Shown in pieces: positions 26,124 to 34,439 of a DNA stretch of 64,000 nt. The stretch comes from Aeromicrobium sp. Root236 (lineage in GTDB: Bacteria > Actinomycetota > Actinomycetes > Propionibacteriales > Nocardioidaceae): positions 3,389,908-3,453,907 of the forward strand of contig NZ_LMIS01000001.1 of NCBI RefSeq assembly GCF_001428805.1, written 5' to 3'. The notes below the pieces were generated by a model that had not been told where the DNA came from, did not search any database, and saw only the letters and a program-made list of their open reading frames with translations. Both the position numbers and the translations under genes were made by a program. The stretch's first letter is position 1; the number at the start of each line of letters is the position of its first letter.

Positions 26124-26897
26124 ATGTTCAGCCGGTACGTCGCCATCGGCGACAGCCTCACCGAGGGCCTCGGCGACGATCCGTGGCCGGGCGACGTTCC
26201 CCGTGGCTGGGCCGACCGGGTCGCGCAGCACCTCACGGACCAGGCCGGTCGCCCCGTCCACTACGCCAATCTCGCGGTCCGTGGGCAGAAGGCTGCGCAG
26301 GTGCGGGCCACCCAGCTGCCGGCGGCACTGGCTGCCGAGCCCGACCTGGTCACCGTCACCGCGGGCATGAACGACCTGATGCGGCCCAAGGTCGACATCG
26401 ACACCGTCGGAGCCGATCTCGACCACATGGCTCAGCGGCTGACCGACCAAGGGATCGTCACGGTCCTCGTCCCGCTCCCGGACATGACCGGGCTGCTGCC
26501 GATCGGTGCGAGGCTCAAGGGGCGGGTGGACGCCCTCAACGGCACGCTTACCGACGTCGCGGCGCGACGGGGAGCCATCCTGGCCCCGCTCCCGCCGCGA
26601 GACGTGTTCGGGCTCCCGGAGGCGTGGAGCAGCGACCGTCTCCACCTCTCGCCGCTGGGTCACACGCGGTTCGCGCTGGCCATGCTGCACACGCTCGGTC
26701 TGCCGACCGAGTCCGCCTGGGACGAGCCGCTGGTGCCCGGCCCGAAACCGGCGCCCGTCCGCCGGGTCGTCGGTGAGCTGCAGTGGTGGGCCGGGTTCGC
26801 GGGTCCGTGGATCGGCCGGCGCCTGAGGGGCCGCTCGTCCGGGGACGGCCGCACCGGCAAGCGCCTGGCCCTCGAGCCGTGGACGATCGCCGAATAG
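26124..26897 (+). CDS. SGNH/GDSL-family hydrolase (cytoplasmic type)
   Basis: A 257-residue esterase-like protein. Block I YVAIGDSLTEG carries the nucleophile Ser, NLAVRG gives block II, VTVTAGMNDLM block III, and SDRLHLSPLGHTRFA the Asp-His pair of block V. There is no signal peptide, so it should act inside the cell. Block order matches the SGNH group of actinobacterial lipases/esterases. CAGGAGCTCGT precedes the ATG. The C-terminal ~40 residues are basic and probably flexible. Confidence 0.88.
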   Translation: MFSRYVAIGDSLTEGLGDDPWPGDVPRGWADRVAQHLTDQAGRPVHYANLAVRGQKAAQVRATQLPAALAAEPDLVTVTAGMNDLMRPKVDIDTVGADLDHMAQRLTDQGIVTVLVPLPDMTGLLPIGARLKGRVDALNGTLTDVAARRGAILAPLPPRDVFGLPEAWSSDRLHLSPLGHTRFALAMLHTLGLPTESAWDEPLVPGPKPAPVRRVVGELQWWAGFAGPWIGRRLRGRSSGDGRTGKRLALEPWTIAE

Positions 26898-26947
26898 CCG
26901 TTCGAGCAGGACGCACCGGGACTAGGCTGGCGCGCAGCGAGGTGAGG

Positions 26948-27268
26948 ATGGACGCGGAGGCTCGGTTCGACGAGATCGTCGAGGATCTGGCGCCTCGTGG
27001 CGTGCTGCCCGGAGCGTTGTTCGGTGCCCGGTCGATGACCGTCGAGGGCACGGCATTCGCCTGCCTCAAGGGCGGTCAGCTGGCCGTCAGGCTCGGCGCC
27101 GGCACCGTCGCGCACACCGACGCTCTCGCACTGGCCGGGGCGTCGTTGTTCGATCCCTCCGGCAAGGGCCGACCGTTCAAGGACTGGGTGGCGGTGCCTG
27201 CGGAGGAGTCCGGTACGTGGGGACGCCTGGCCGAAGCCGGCCTCGATGCACTCGGGGGTGCCGCGTGA
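26948..27268 (+). CDS. TfoX N-terminal-like protein
   Basis: A 106-residue protein. FGARSMTVEGTAFACLKGGQ followed by LFDPSGKGRPFKDWVAVP resembles the TfoX/Sxy N-terminal domain (small beta-sheet domain, found alone in many actinobacteria). No competence function should be assumed. GAGGTGAGG lies directly before the ATG at 26948. Its stop overlaps the following GNAT gene start as GTGA, so the two are probably translated together. Confidence 0.72.
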   Translation: MDAEARFDEIVEDLAPRGVLPGALFGARSMTVEGTAFACLKGGQLAVRLGAGTVAHTDALALAGASLFDPSGKGRPFKDWVAVPAEESGTWGRLAEAGLDALGGAA

Positions 27269-27726
27269 TCTTCTCGTCGCCGGATCCGGCCAGCGACCCA
27301 TACTTCGCGGTGACCCTGCTGCGCCTGCAGAAGACCTCGTACGCCCTGGAGGCCGAGCTGATCGGGGACGACCGCATCCCGCCACTGCTGGAGGACGAGG
27401 TCGAGCTGACCGCCTGGCGCGGCCGGTGGCTGACCGCGTGGGACGGCGTCGACCTGGTCGGGGCGATCGCGTGGTGGGAGGACGACGACCGCATCGACAT
27501 CGAGAAGGTCATGGTGAGCCCGGTTGCGACGCGGCGAGGCATTGCAAGCGCGCTGCTCCGTGAGGTGCTCGGGCGCGCGTCGGGTCGCGAGATCGTCGTG
27601 GCCACCGGTCGCGCCAACGCCCCGGCCGTGTCGCTCTACGCCAAGCACGGCTTCCGCGTCGAGGGTGACGAGCAGGTGCCGCCCGGCATCTGGATCACGC
27701 GGCTGCGGCGGGCCGGACAGGGCTAG
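27265..27726 (+). CDS. GNAT-family N-acetyltransferase
   Basis: A 153-residue acetyltransferase. The CoA site is VMVSPVATRRGIASALLREVL (approximately residues 77-97), and NAPAVSLYAKHGFRVEGDE is the usual motif B. The start is GTG 27265, overlapping the previous stop (GTGA). It converges with the DUF3052 gene, sharing four bases (CTAG). Acceptor unknown; the protein could modify small molecules or protein N-termini. Confidence 0.85.
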   Translation: MIFSSPDPASDPYFAVTLLRLQKTSYALEAELIGDDRIPPLLEDEVELTAWRGRWLTAWDGVDLVGAIAWWEDDDRIDIEKVMVSPVATRRGIASALLREVLGRASGREIVVATGRANAPAVSLYAKHGFRVEGDEQVPPGIWITRLRRAGQG

Positions 27727-28109
27727 CTCTGGAGGATCCGCATCGCTGCCCAGGTCTCGTCGAGCGCGATGCTCTCGACCGCCGACCAGCCGTAGTCGCC
27801 GATCAGGTCCTGCAGCGTGTCCTCGTCGAGGTCGGAGTGACCGGTGAGGGGATAGGTGATCCACACGATCGGGATCGACCCGAGCTGGGGCAGCACCTCG
27901 TCGAAGTCGTCGGTCAGCGCCGTGCGGTCGTCGGTGACCAGGATCGCCGCGTCGACGTTCTCGGGCTCGTCCTCGTCGCGGACCTCGATCGTCTCCGCGC
28001 CCTCGGGCAACGGGTCCAGCAGCGACGTCTCCTCGACGCTCGCGCCGATGATCCACACGACGAACCCGTCGCCGATCCTGAGCTTCTCGGCGTTCGTCGT
28101 CTCCGTCAT
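27723..28109 (-). CDS. DUF3052-family protein
   Basis: A 128-residue acidic protein. FVVWIIGASVEETSLLDPLP at ~17-36, AAILVTDDRTAL near 54 and PIVWITYPLTGHSDLDEDTLQDL fit the actinobacterial DUF3052 family. C-terminal YGWSAVESIALDETWAAMR is also typical. It follows trmB by 4 bases on the same strand and is likely co-transcribed. Function unknown. Confidence 0.75.
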   Translation of the reverse strand: MTETTNAEKLRIGDGFVVWIIGASVEETSLLDPLPEGAETIEVRDEDEPENVDAAILVTDDRTALTDDFDEVLPQLGSIPIVWITYPLTGHSDLDEDTLQDLIGDYGWSAVESIALDETWAAMRILQS

Positions 28110-28113
28110 GTCG

Positions 28114-28830
28114 TCATCCTATGTGGACGCGGCGGACGGCCGTGACGTCCCGGATCGTACGCCCGACACCGAGACCCTTGCCCTCGAACCGCGTCTGGGG
28201 CCGCCCCTCGAACCGCGGTCCCCACTCGCCGCCGTCGAAGTCGGGGGACTCGGTGACGACGGCGCGGATCTGCTCGGCGTAGTCCTCCCAGTCGGTGGCG
28301 AGGCGCCACAGGCCGCCGGGCTCGAGCACGCGGGCGGCGAGGCGGGCGAACTCCGGTGTCACGAGCCGGCGCTTGTGGTGCCGCTTCTTGTGCCACGGAT
28401 CCGGGAAGAAGATGCGCAGCTCGTGGACCGATCCGGGCGCCAACATCGTGGTCAGGGCCTCGGCCGCGTTGACGACCATCAGTCGTACGTTCGTGACGCC
28501 GACGTGCCGCATCGTCACCAGGGTCTGTGCGACGCCGGGCACGTAGACCTCGAGGCCGAGGAAGTCGAGCTCGGGGTGGTCCGCCGCGGCCTGCACCAGC
28601 GCCTCGCCGCGGCCGCTGCCGATCTCGACGACGAGCGGGGCGATGCGCCCGAACGCCTGCTCCGTGTCCAGCACGTACGACGGGTCGACCGACGTGCTCG
28701 GGCCGTGGCGCGGGACCTCCAGCACGTACGTCCGGGACATCGCGTCCCACGCGGCCTGCTGGCGCTCGGTCAGGCGGCCTCCGCGTCGGGTGAACGAGAC
28801 CGGCTCGGTCCGGTACGGCGTGGGCTCCAC
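28114..28830 (-). CDS. trmB: tRNA (guanine-N7-)-methyltransferase
   Basis: A 238-residue SAM-dependent enzyme. VVEIGSGRGEALVQAA (motif I), FLGLEVY, and FFPDPWHKKRHHKRR (motif IV and the tRNA-binding stretch) are unmistakable for TrmB, which makes m7G46 in tRNA. GTG 28830 is the first possible start; the codons before it contain no start up to the shared promoter. With only 18 bases between this start and the divergent gene start, both messages appear leaderless. It is upstream of DUF3052 in one unit. Confidence 0.92.
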   Translation of the reverse strand: MEPTPYRTEPVSFTRRGGRLTERQQAAWDAMSRTYVLEVPRHGPSTSVDPSYVLDTEQAFGRIAPLVVEIGSGRGEALVQAAADHPELDFLGLEVYVPGVAQTLVTMRHVGVTNVRLMVVNAAEALTTMLAPGSVHELRIFFPDPWHKKRHHKRRLVTPEFARLAARVLEPGGLWRLATDWEDYAEQIRAVVTESPDFDGGEWGPRFEGRPQTRFEGKGLGVGRTIRDVTAVRRVHIG

Positions 28831-28836
28831 TCGCGC

Positions 28837-28843
28837 TAGCGTA
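28837..28843. promoter_or_regulatory. Overlapping back-to-back -10 boxes for two leaderless genes
   Basis: The 7-mer TAGCGTA contains TAGCGT on the plus strand and TACGCT on the minus strand, both TAnnnT -10 elements. The plus gene begins six bases after its box (GTG 28849) and the minus gene seven bases after its box (GTG 28830). A single symmetrical element could thus start both leaderless mRNAs. Confidence 0.5.
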
Positions 28844-28848
28844 GACGC

Positions 28849-29367
28849 GTGGACATCGAACCTGACACCAAGGACTGGACCTGGGTCCTCGACCAGGCGT
28901 GCCCGGAGTGCGGTCTCGCGGCCGGCGACGTGCCCCCGGCCGAGGTCGCGCACCGGGTGCAGGCCGACCTGCCGCGCTGGTCGGCCGTCCTCGAGCGTGC
29001 CGATGCACGCGAGCGTCCCGCGCCCAGCACCTGGTCGCCGACCGAGTACGCCTGCCACGTCCGCGACGTCCACGTCCTGTTCGCCGAGCGGATGCGCCTC
29101 ATGCTCGACCAGGACGGGCCACACTTCGCCAACTGGGACCAGGACGAGACCGCGCTCGCCGACGACTACGCCTCGCAGGACCCCGCGACCGTCGCGACTC
29201 AGCTCGTCGAGGCCGGTGAGGGCATGGTCGAGCTCCTCGGATCGATCCCCGACGACGCCTGGGACCGCACGGGCTTCCGCAGCGACGGCTCGGAGTTCAC
29301 GGTCGCGACGCTGTCGCAGTACTACCTCCACGACATCGTCCACCACCTCCACGACGTACGAGGCTGA
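28849..29367 (+). CDS. DinB-like (mycothiol-dependent enzyme superfamily) protein
   Basis: A 172-residue four-helix-bundle protein of the DinB_2 type. Metal-binding histidines are suggested by YACHVRDVHVLFAERM (~65-80) and YYLHDIVHHLHDV at the C-terminus. A CPECG segment near residue 18 is an addition seen in some actinobacterial members. The superfamily includes mycothiol S-transferases and isomerases; the actual substrate is unknown. It heads a rightward unit continuing into mobA two bases later. Confidence 0.8.
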   Translation: MDIEPDTKDWTWVLDQACPECGLAAGDVPPAEVAHRVQADLPRWSAVLERADARERPAPSTWSPTEYACHVRDVHVLFAERMRLMLDQDGPHFANWDQDETALADDYASQDPATVATQLVEAGEGMVELLGSIPDDAWDRTGFRSDGSEFTVATLSQYYLHDIVHHLHDVRG

Positions 29368-29369
29368 CG

Positions 29370-29945
29370 ATGCCGCCGACCGCCGACTGGGACGCGATCG
29401 TGCTGGCGGGCGGCCGCGGGTCGAGGCTCGGCGGCGTCGACAAGGCAGCGCTCGAGCTCGACGGTGAGACGCTGCTCGCCCGTACGCTCCGCGCTGTCGA
29501 CGGTGCAGGCCGGGTCATCGTCGCGGGTGACCCGCGACCGGTGCCCAAAGATGTGGTCGTCGTGCAGGAGGAGCCCCGCTTCTCCGGGCCTGCTGCAGCG
29601 ATCGGTGCGGCGATGGCCGAGGTGCGTGCGCCCTACGTCTTCCTGGCCGGCTGCGACCACCCGTTCCTCGCCGACGCGGTCGACCTGCTCCTCGACTCGG
29701 CGTCCGGCGACGGGGTCATCGCGATCGACGACGGCGGCCGGCGGCAGTACCTCATGAGCGTCCTCGACTCGTCGGCGTTGCGGGCCTCGATCGCCGCCCA
29801 GCCGACGTTGGTCGACCTGTCCGTACGCGCTCTGCTGGTGCCGCTGGAGCTGATGGAGATCCCGATCCCCGTACGTGCGGCACTCGACATCGACACGTGG
29901 CACGATCAGGAGAAGGCGCTGGCAGAAGGGAACCACGATGGCTGA
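29370..29945 (+). CDS. mobA: Molybdenum cofactor guanylyltransferase
   Basis: A 191-residue nucleotidyltransferase. IVLAGGRGSRLGGVDKAAL (residues 10-28) is the GTP-binding signature with its Lys, and LAGCDHPFLA (~91) holds the metal-binding Asp. It attaches GMP to molybdopterin to give the MGD form required by formate dehydrogenase and related enzymes. The next gene starts 8 bases before its stop, and fdhD follows, so this is a molybdoenzyme maturation operon. Confidence 0.9.
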   Translation: MPPTADWDAIVLAGGRGSRLGGVDKAALELDGETLLARTLRAVDGAGRVIVAGDPRPVPKDVVVVQEEPRFSGPAAAIGAAMAEVRAPYVFLAGCDHPFLADAVDLLLDSASGDGVIAIDDGGRRQYLMSVLDSSALRASIAAQPTLVDLSVRALLVPLELMEIPIPVRAALDIDTWHDQEKALAEGNHDG

Positions 29946-30195
29946 CATGTCCCTCGACGACTGGGTCGTGATGGTGGCGACCGAGCTCGGCATCAAGGAG
30001 CTCGACCTCGACACCGAGTCGGTGCTCGACCTCGCGGCGGACGCGGCACATGCCGTCGTACGCCCGGCCGCGCCCCTCACGACGTTCCTCGCCGGCCTCG
30101 CCGCCGGCATGGCGGGAGGGTCCGAGTCCGACCTCAAGGACGCGATCGAGACCGCCACGGCGCTGTGCGAGCGCATCGAGGAGGAGTCCGCGTAG
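29938..30195 (+). CDS. DUF6457 small protein of the molybdoenzyme operon
   Basis: An 85-residue acidic helical protein: DDWVVMVATELGIKELDL, then VLDLAADAAHAVVRPAAPLTTFLAGLAAG. This family sits beside, or is fused to, MobA in many actinobacteria, which suggests help in MGD synthesis or insertion; direct function is unknown. GAAGGG precedes ATG 29938, which overlaps the mobA end. The stop is immediately followed by the fdhD ATG. Confidence 0.8.
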   Translation: MADMSLDDWVVMVATELGIKELDLDTESVLDLAADAAHAVVRPAAPLTTFLAGLAAGMAGGSESDLKDAIETATALCERIEEESA

Positions 30196-31023
30196 ATGGC
30201 CGGACGGCTGACGAGGCGTACCAAGGTCACCCGGTTCGCGCCGGACGGCTCGTCGACCGTCCGCGAGGACGCCCTCGCGGTCGAGGAGCCGCTCGAGATC
30301 CGCGTCGGCGGCACGTCGCTGTCGGTCACGATGCGTTCGCCGGGCGACGACTTCGACCTGGTCGCGGGCTTCCTGGTGTCCGAAGGTGTCATCTGGTCGG
30401 CCGACCAGCTCGTCTCGATGCGGTTCTGCGCCGGCACCGACGACAACGGCCTGCAGACGTTCAACGTCATCGACGCCGAGCTGAGCGCCGACACCCCGCC
30501 GCTGGACGTCTCGCTCGAGCGCCACGTCTACACCTCGAGCTCGTGCGGCATCTGCGGCACCGCCTCGATCGACGCGGTGCACAAGGCCGCCCACTTCGGG
30601 CACCTCGACGACGCGAGCTCGTGGACCCACGACCTGCTCGGCACGCTGCCGGACCGGTTGCGTGAGGGCCAGAAGGTCTTCGACCGCACCGGGGGAGTGC
30701 ACGCCGCCGGGCTGTTCGACGTGTCGGGCGAGCTGCTGTGCCTGCGCGAGGACGTTGGCCGGCACAACGCGGTCGACAAGGTCGTCGGCTGGGCACTCCG
30801 CGAGGGCCGTCTGCCGCTGGCGGGCACGGTGCTGCAGGTGTCCGGCCGGGCGTCGTTCGAGCTCGTGCAGAAGGCCCACATGGCCGGCATCCCCGTGCTC
30901 GCGGCGGTCTCGGCGCCGTCCTCGCTCGCGGTGGAGCATGCCGAGTCGGCTGGCATGACGTTGCTGGGCTTCAGCCGCGACGGCGCCTTCAACGCGTACG
31001 CCGGGCCGCACCGCGTCACCTGA
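30196..31023 (+). CDS. fdhD: Formate dehydrogenase accessory sulfurtransferase
   Basis: A 275-residue protein. TSSSCGICGTASID holds the Cys117/Cys120 pair that carries sulfur from IscS to the Mo cofactor. Other family parts include EPLEIRVGG, DDFDLVAGFLVSEG, LREDVGRHNAVDKV and SGRASFELVQKA. It sulfurates molybdenum in formate dehydrogenases. No formate dehydrogenase gene lies in this window, so its client is elsewhere. The ATG abuts the preceding stop. Confidence 0.93.
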   Translation: MAGRLTRRTKVTRFAPDGSSTVREDALAVEEPLEIRVGGTSLSVTMRSPGDDFDLVAGFLVSEGVIWSADQLVSMRFCAGTDDNGLQTFNVIDAELSADTPPLDVSLERHVYTSSSCGICGTASIDAVHKAAHFGHLDDASSWTHDLLGTLPDRLREGQKVFDRTGGVHAAGLFDVSGELLCLREDVGRHNAVDKVVGWALREGRLPLAGTVLQVSGRASFELVQKAHMAGIPVLAAVSAPSSLAVEHAESAGMTLLGFSRDGAFNAYAGPHRVT

Positions 31024-31088
31024 GCTCGACACGCAGGGCCGTTGTGCATGACGCGCGGTAGTGCGTATTGCGTGGTACTGTCCCATCC

Positions 31089-31415
31089 ATGGATGCAACC
31101 CAGCTGCTCAAGGGCGTGCTCGACGTCGCGGTGCTCGCGGTCGTCGAGGACGAGGACGGATATGGCTACGACGTCGTGCGCAGGTTGCGTGCGGCCGGCC
31201 TCGAAGAAGTCGGAGACGCCTCCGTCTACGGAACGCTGCGCCGGCTGTACACCGCCGGCGCCCTCACGTCGTACGTCGTGCCGTCCGAGGAGGGGCCGCA
31301 CCGCAAGTACTACGGCATCAACGCCCAGGGGAGGGCCATGCTCGATCTCCAGCGCAAGGTCTGGACCGAGTTCTCCACCACGATGAACAACCTGCTCACA
31401 GGGGAGGCAGCATGA
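31089..31415 (+). CDS. PadR-family regulator
   Basis: A 108-residue winged helix protein: LLKGVLDVAVLAVVEDEDGY, then VYGTLRRLYTAGAL and GPHRKYYGINAQGRAML, the classic PadR pattern. ATG 31089 lies seven bases after a TACTGT box, indicating a leaderless message. The stop overlaps the next gene as ATGA. PadR genes coupled to HAAS-domain membrane proteins form one-component switches; the partner here fits. Ligand unknown. Confidence 0.88.
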   Translation: MDATQLLKGVLDVAVLAVVEDEDGYGYDVVRRLRAAGLEEVGDASVYGTLRRLYTAGALTSYVVPSEEGPHRKYYGINAQGRAMLDLQRKVWTEFSTTMNNLLTGEAA

Positions 31416-32428
31416 CCACGTCCACCGTCACGCCCGAGATCGTCGCGTTCGCCCAAGGTGTCCGCGCCGCGCTGGCCGACCTGCCCGCCGAGGAGGTCGA
31501 CGACCTGACCGAAGGCCTCGAGGCCGATCTCGCCGAGGCCTACGCCGAGGACCTGCAGCGCGAGCTGCCCGACCCCGCGGCGTACGCGACCGAGCTGCGC
31601 GCCGCGGCGGGACTGCCGATGCGTACGACGGTCAAGACCGGCGTGCTCGCGGGGCTGGCCTCGAGCTGGCACGAGACCCGCGCGGATCTCGCGGTCGCGA
31701 GCCGCCGCAACCCTGCTCTCGCGAGCGCCGTGGACTTCCTCGTCGAGCTCCGGCCGGCGTGGTGGATCGTCCGCGCCTGGCTGGCGGCGTGGCTCGTCGC
31801 GTGGTTCTTCGGCAACGAGCGCGGCTACGGCATGGCCGGTACGTGGTGGCTGGTGTTCGCCGCGTTCGCCGTCATCAGCGTGCAGTGGGGCCGCGGTCGG
31901 TGGCAGGGCAGGGGAGTGCCGGCCCTGATCGCCATCGGGAACGTCATCGCCGTCATCGCATTCCTCCCGGTCCTGGCGGCCACCGACGACCCACGAAGCA
32001 GCGCCGGTGACTTCGACCGGGGCTTCCAGTCCGGCGTCGACGCCACGGTCAATGACCCCGCACCAGACGGCTTGACGTTCCGTGGTCACCCGGTGGCGAA
32101 CATCTTCGCGTACGACGCCTCGGGCAAGCCCCTGCGGGACGTCCAGCTGTTCACTCCTGACGGCAAGCCGCTCGAGCCCTACGCCTCGCAGTCCGACGAC
32201 GTCCCGTGCGCCGCCAACGAGTGCTCGACGGTGTGGCAGTCGAGGCAGCTCGAGACCGGGCAGCCGGTCTTCAACGTGTTCCCTCTGGGGACCGTCGCCG
32301 CGGAGTGGGACGACCAGGCGCAGCAGACCGTCCCGAAGCCGGGTGCGACCACGGTCGTCCCCAAGGCGCCGTTCCTCAAGGTTCCCGGTGTGCTCACGCC
32401 CAAGAAGGTTGCGAACTCCAACGAGTGA
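31412..32428 (+). CDS. HAAS-like membrane protein partner of PadR
   Basis: A 338-residue protein. An N-terminal helical domain (IVAFAQGVRAALADLPAEEV through LQRELPDPAAYA, residues 9-60) resembles the HAAS domain found with PadR regulators. Three or four membrane segments lie at ~105-190 (WWIVRAWLAAWLVAWFF; WWLVFAAFAVISV; ALIAIGNVIAVIAFLPVLA). The C-terminal ~150 residues look extracellular, with a Cys pair (VPCAANECS). Translation is coupled to PadR through ATGA. It likely transmits an envelope signal to PadR. Confidence 0.75.
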   Translation: MTTSTVTPEIVAFAQGVRAALADLPAEEVDDLTEGLEADLAEAYAEDLQRELPDPAAYATELRAAAGLPMRTTVKTGVLAGLASSWHETRADLAVASRRNPALASAVDFLVELRPAWWIVRAWLAAWLVAWFFGNERGYGMAGTWWLVFAAFAVISVQWGRGRWQGRGVPALIAIGNVIAVIAFLPVLAATDDPRSSAGDFDRGFQSGVDATVNDPAPDGLTFRGHPVANIFAYDASGKPLRDVQLFTPDGKPLEPYASQSDDVPCAANECSTVWQSRQLETGQPVFNVFPLGTVAAEWDDQAQQTVPKPGATTVVPKAPFLKVPGVLTPKKVANSNE

Positions 32429-32512
32429 CTCGGGATCAAACGGGGTGTCTGCAACGTTGGATAGGGTGAACGACAACGACTCCATCTTCGGAGCCATCCC
32501 ACGGAGGGAATC

Positions 32513-33346
32513 ATGAAGAGCAGCAATCCCGTCTTCGCCCGCAGCGCCGAGTTCAACGGCCGCGGCGGTGCCGTCGCGAGCGACCCGTCCCAGTGGCAGG
32601 TCGACCTGAGCGGATCACCCACGCACACCGAGCGCGGTGCCGGCCGCATGACGATCGACACGGTCGTCGAGAAGACCGCCATGACCTTGGGCCTCCTCAC
32701 GATCACCGCTGCGATCACCTGGTTCGCGATCGGCGACCTGGTGGACCCGACGACCGGCGAGGCCAGCTACGGCAAGGCCGCGACGTTCGCCGCCATCGGC
32801 GCGATCGTCGGCTTCGCACTGGCCATGGTCAACTCGTTCAAGAAGGTCGTGAGCCCGCCGCTCGTGCTGGCCTACGCCGTGTTCGAGGGCGCCTTCATCG
32901 GCGCGTTCTCCAAGGTCATCGCCGCCTACGTGGACGCACCGTCGATCGTCTTCCAGGCGGTGCTGGGCACGCTTGTCGCCTTCGCCGGCACCCTGGCGGC
33001 CTACAAGTTCTTCAACATCCAGGTCACGGACCGGTTCCGCCGGATCGTGTCGATCGCCGGCATCGCCGTCGTCGGTGTGCTCCTCCTCAACATGGTGCTC
33101 AGCCTCACGGGTGTCTTCGACAACGGCGGACTCCGCGGTTTCGACACCCTCGGACTCCTGGTGTCGTGCGGCCTGGTCGTGCTCGCAGTGTTCTTCCTGA
33201 TCCTCGACTTCGACCAGGTGGAGCGCGGCGTCGAGGCCGGCCTGCCGGAGCGCGAGTCCTGGCGCGCGGCGTTCGGCCTCACGGTCACGCTGGTGTGGCT
33301 CTACCTCGAGATCCTGCGCATCCTCGCGATCCTGCGTGGCGACTGA
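32513..33346 (+). CDS. Bax inhibitor-1/YccA-family membrane protein
   Basis: A 277-residue protein with seven hydrophobic segments after a ~55-residue soluble lead (SNPVFARSAEF...). The lead SNPVF and segments such as VLAYAVFEGAFIGAFSKVIA match the YccA group of the UPF0005 family, calcium-leak or protease-interacting proteins. ACGGAGGGAATC precedes the ATG. A strong terminator follows at 33369. No partner gene is obvious; physiological role in actinobacteria is unknown. Confidence 0.9.
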   Translation: MKSSNPVFARSAEFNGRGGAVASDPSQWQVDLSGSPTHTERGAGRMTIDTVVEKTAMTLGLLTITAAITWFAIGDLVDPTTGEASYGKAATFAAIGAIVGFALAMVNSFKKVVSPPLVLAYAVFEGAFIGAFSKVIAAYVDAPSIVFQAVLGTLVAFAGTLAAYKFFNIQVTDRFRRIVSIAGIAVVGVLLLNMVLSLTGVFDNGGLRGFDTLGLLVSCGLVVLAVFFLILDFDQVERGVEAGLPERESWRAAFGLTVTLVWLYLEILRILAILRGD

Positions 33347-33368
33347 TCTCCAGCGCTGAACATACGAG

Positions 33369-33400
33369 CGGCCGATCCCTTCGGGGGTCGGCCGTTTCGT
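33369..33400 (+). terminator. Rho-independent-like terminator after the Bax inhibitor gene
   Basis: CGGCCGATCCC (33369-33379) and GGGGTCGGCCG (33384-33394) pair around TTCG with one mismatch, followed by TTTCGTCGTT. It lies 22 bases after the stop and before the converging SGNH gene. Confidence 0.75.
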
Positions 33401-33426
33401 CGTTGAGGGCCTGGCGAGACGATCTC

Positions 33427-34353
33427 TCAGGAGGCGCGGCGACGGCGCAGGACCGACGCGAACCGCCCGCCGGGGCCGGCGTCGGGCGCGACCTGGGTGC
33501 CGGGATGCTCGACCGAGACCGCCGCGGCGTCTGCGACCGCGACGAGGTCGCGCGTCTGGCCGGCGTAGGCCAGCGAGGTCTGCTTCTGCCGCAACGAGGC
33601 GGAGACCGCCGGGATCAGGACCGACACCATGTTGGCGTAGCCGGTCTCCGACGGATGGAAGTGGTCGGCGCCGAACATGACGTCGCGCTTCTCGGCGAAC
33701 AACGTGCCGAGCAGGTCGCCGAGCGACACCGCACGCCCACCGGCCTCGACCGTGGCGATGGTCTGCTTGCGGGCCAGCGCGCGGCTCAACCGGCGAGCCA
33801 CGGCGCGCAGGGGCTGGTGGATCGGCTGCACGGTGCCGAGGTCGGGGCAGGTGCCGACGACGACGTCGCAGTCGTCGGCGACGAGGCGGCGGACGACCTG
33901 GCCCAGCATGCGAGCGGACGCGTGTGGCGTGACCCGGTGCGTCACGTCGTTGGTGCCGATCACGATCACCGCGACGTCGGGGTGCCAGTCGGGATCGAGG
34001 TCGATCTGGCCCATGAGGTCGGAGGTCTGCGCGCCGACGACGGCGCGGCACTGCACCTCGACCGGCGCGTCCATGACGTGGGCCAGGCCGACGCCGATCA
34101 TCGCGGACGGGGTGGCGTCGGCGCGGGTGACGCCGTAGCCCACGGCGGCGGAGTCGCCCAGCACGAGCACCCGGATCGTACGTCCCGGGAGGTCGTCGCC
34201 GTAGATGCCGTCAGGCGAAGGGGGCCGGTCGTCGGTGGTGCCGATCGCTCGACGGGCCAGGATCGCCTCGCCGATGAGGAATCCGTAGAAGCCCGAGAGT
34301 GTGGCACTGCCGCCGATCAGGGTGGCGGCAGCGATACGACGGGGGCGAGGCAC
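33427..34353 (-). CDS. SGNH-family hydrolase with N-terminal membrane segment
   Basis: A 308-residue protein starting at GTG 34353. The first ~30 residues (RRIAAATLIGGSATLSGFYGFLIG) look like a signal anchor. Catalytic blocks follow: VLVLGDSAAVGYGV (Ser), VVGAQT, VIVIGTNDVTHR, and ADHFHPSETGY (Asp-His). The domain should lie outside the membrane and may act on lipids or cell-wall esters. The C-terminal ~60 residues are low in motif content. It diverges from a phosphatase gene. Confidence 0.85.
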   Translation of the reverse strand: MPRPRRIAAATLIGGSATLSGFYGFLIGEAILARRAIGTTDDRPPSPDGIYGDDLPGRTIRVLVLGDSAAVGYGVTRADATPSAMIGVGLAHVMDAPVEVQCRAVVGAQTSDLMGQIDLDPDWHPDVAVIVIGTNDVTHRVTPHASARMLGQVVRRLVADDCDVVVGTCPDLGTVQPIHQPLRAVARRLSRALARKQTIATVEAGGRAVSLGDLLGTLFAEKRDVMFGADHFHPSETGYANMVSVLIPAVSASLRQKQTSLAYAGQTRDLVAVADAAAVSVEHPGTQVAPDAGPGGRFASVLRRRRAS

Positions 34354-34439
34354 TATGTCATTTTACGTCGGCCGTACGACCGAAACACACGAAAAGGGCT
34401 GGTCAGCGGTGTGGCCTTCCGTACGCCTAGGGTGGCTGC

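Noticed and set aside
26948..27268. Competence regulator (TfoX) function
   Set aside because: Only the short N-terminal-like domain is present and no competence genes are nearby; the name is used for resemblance only.
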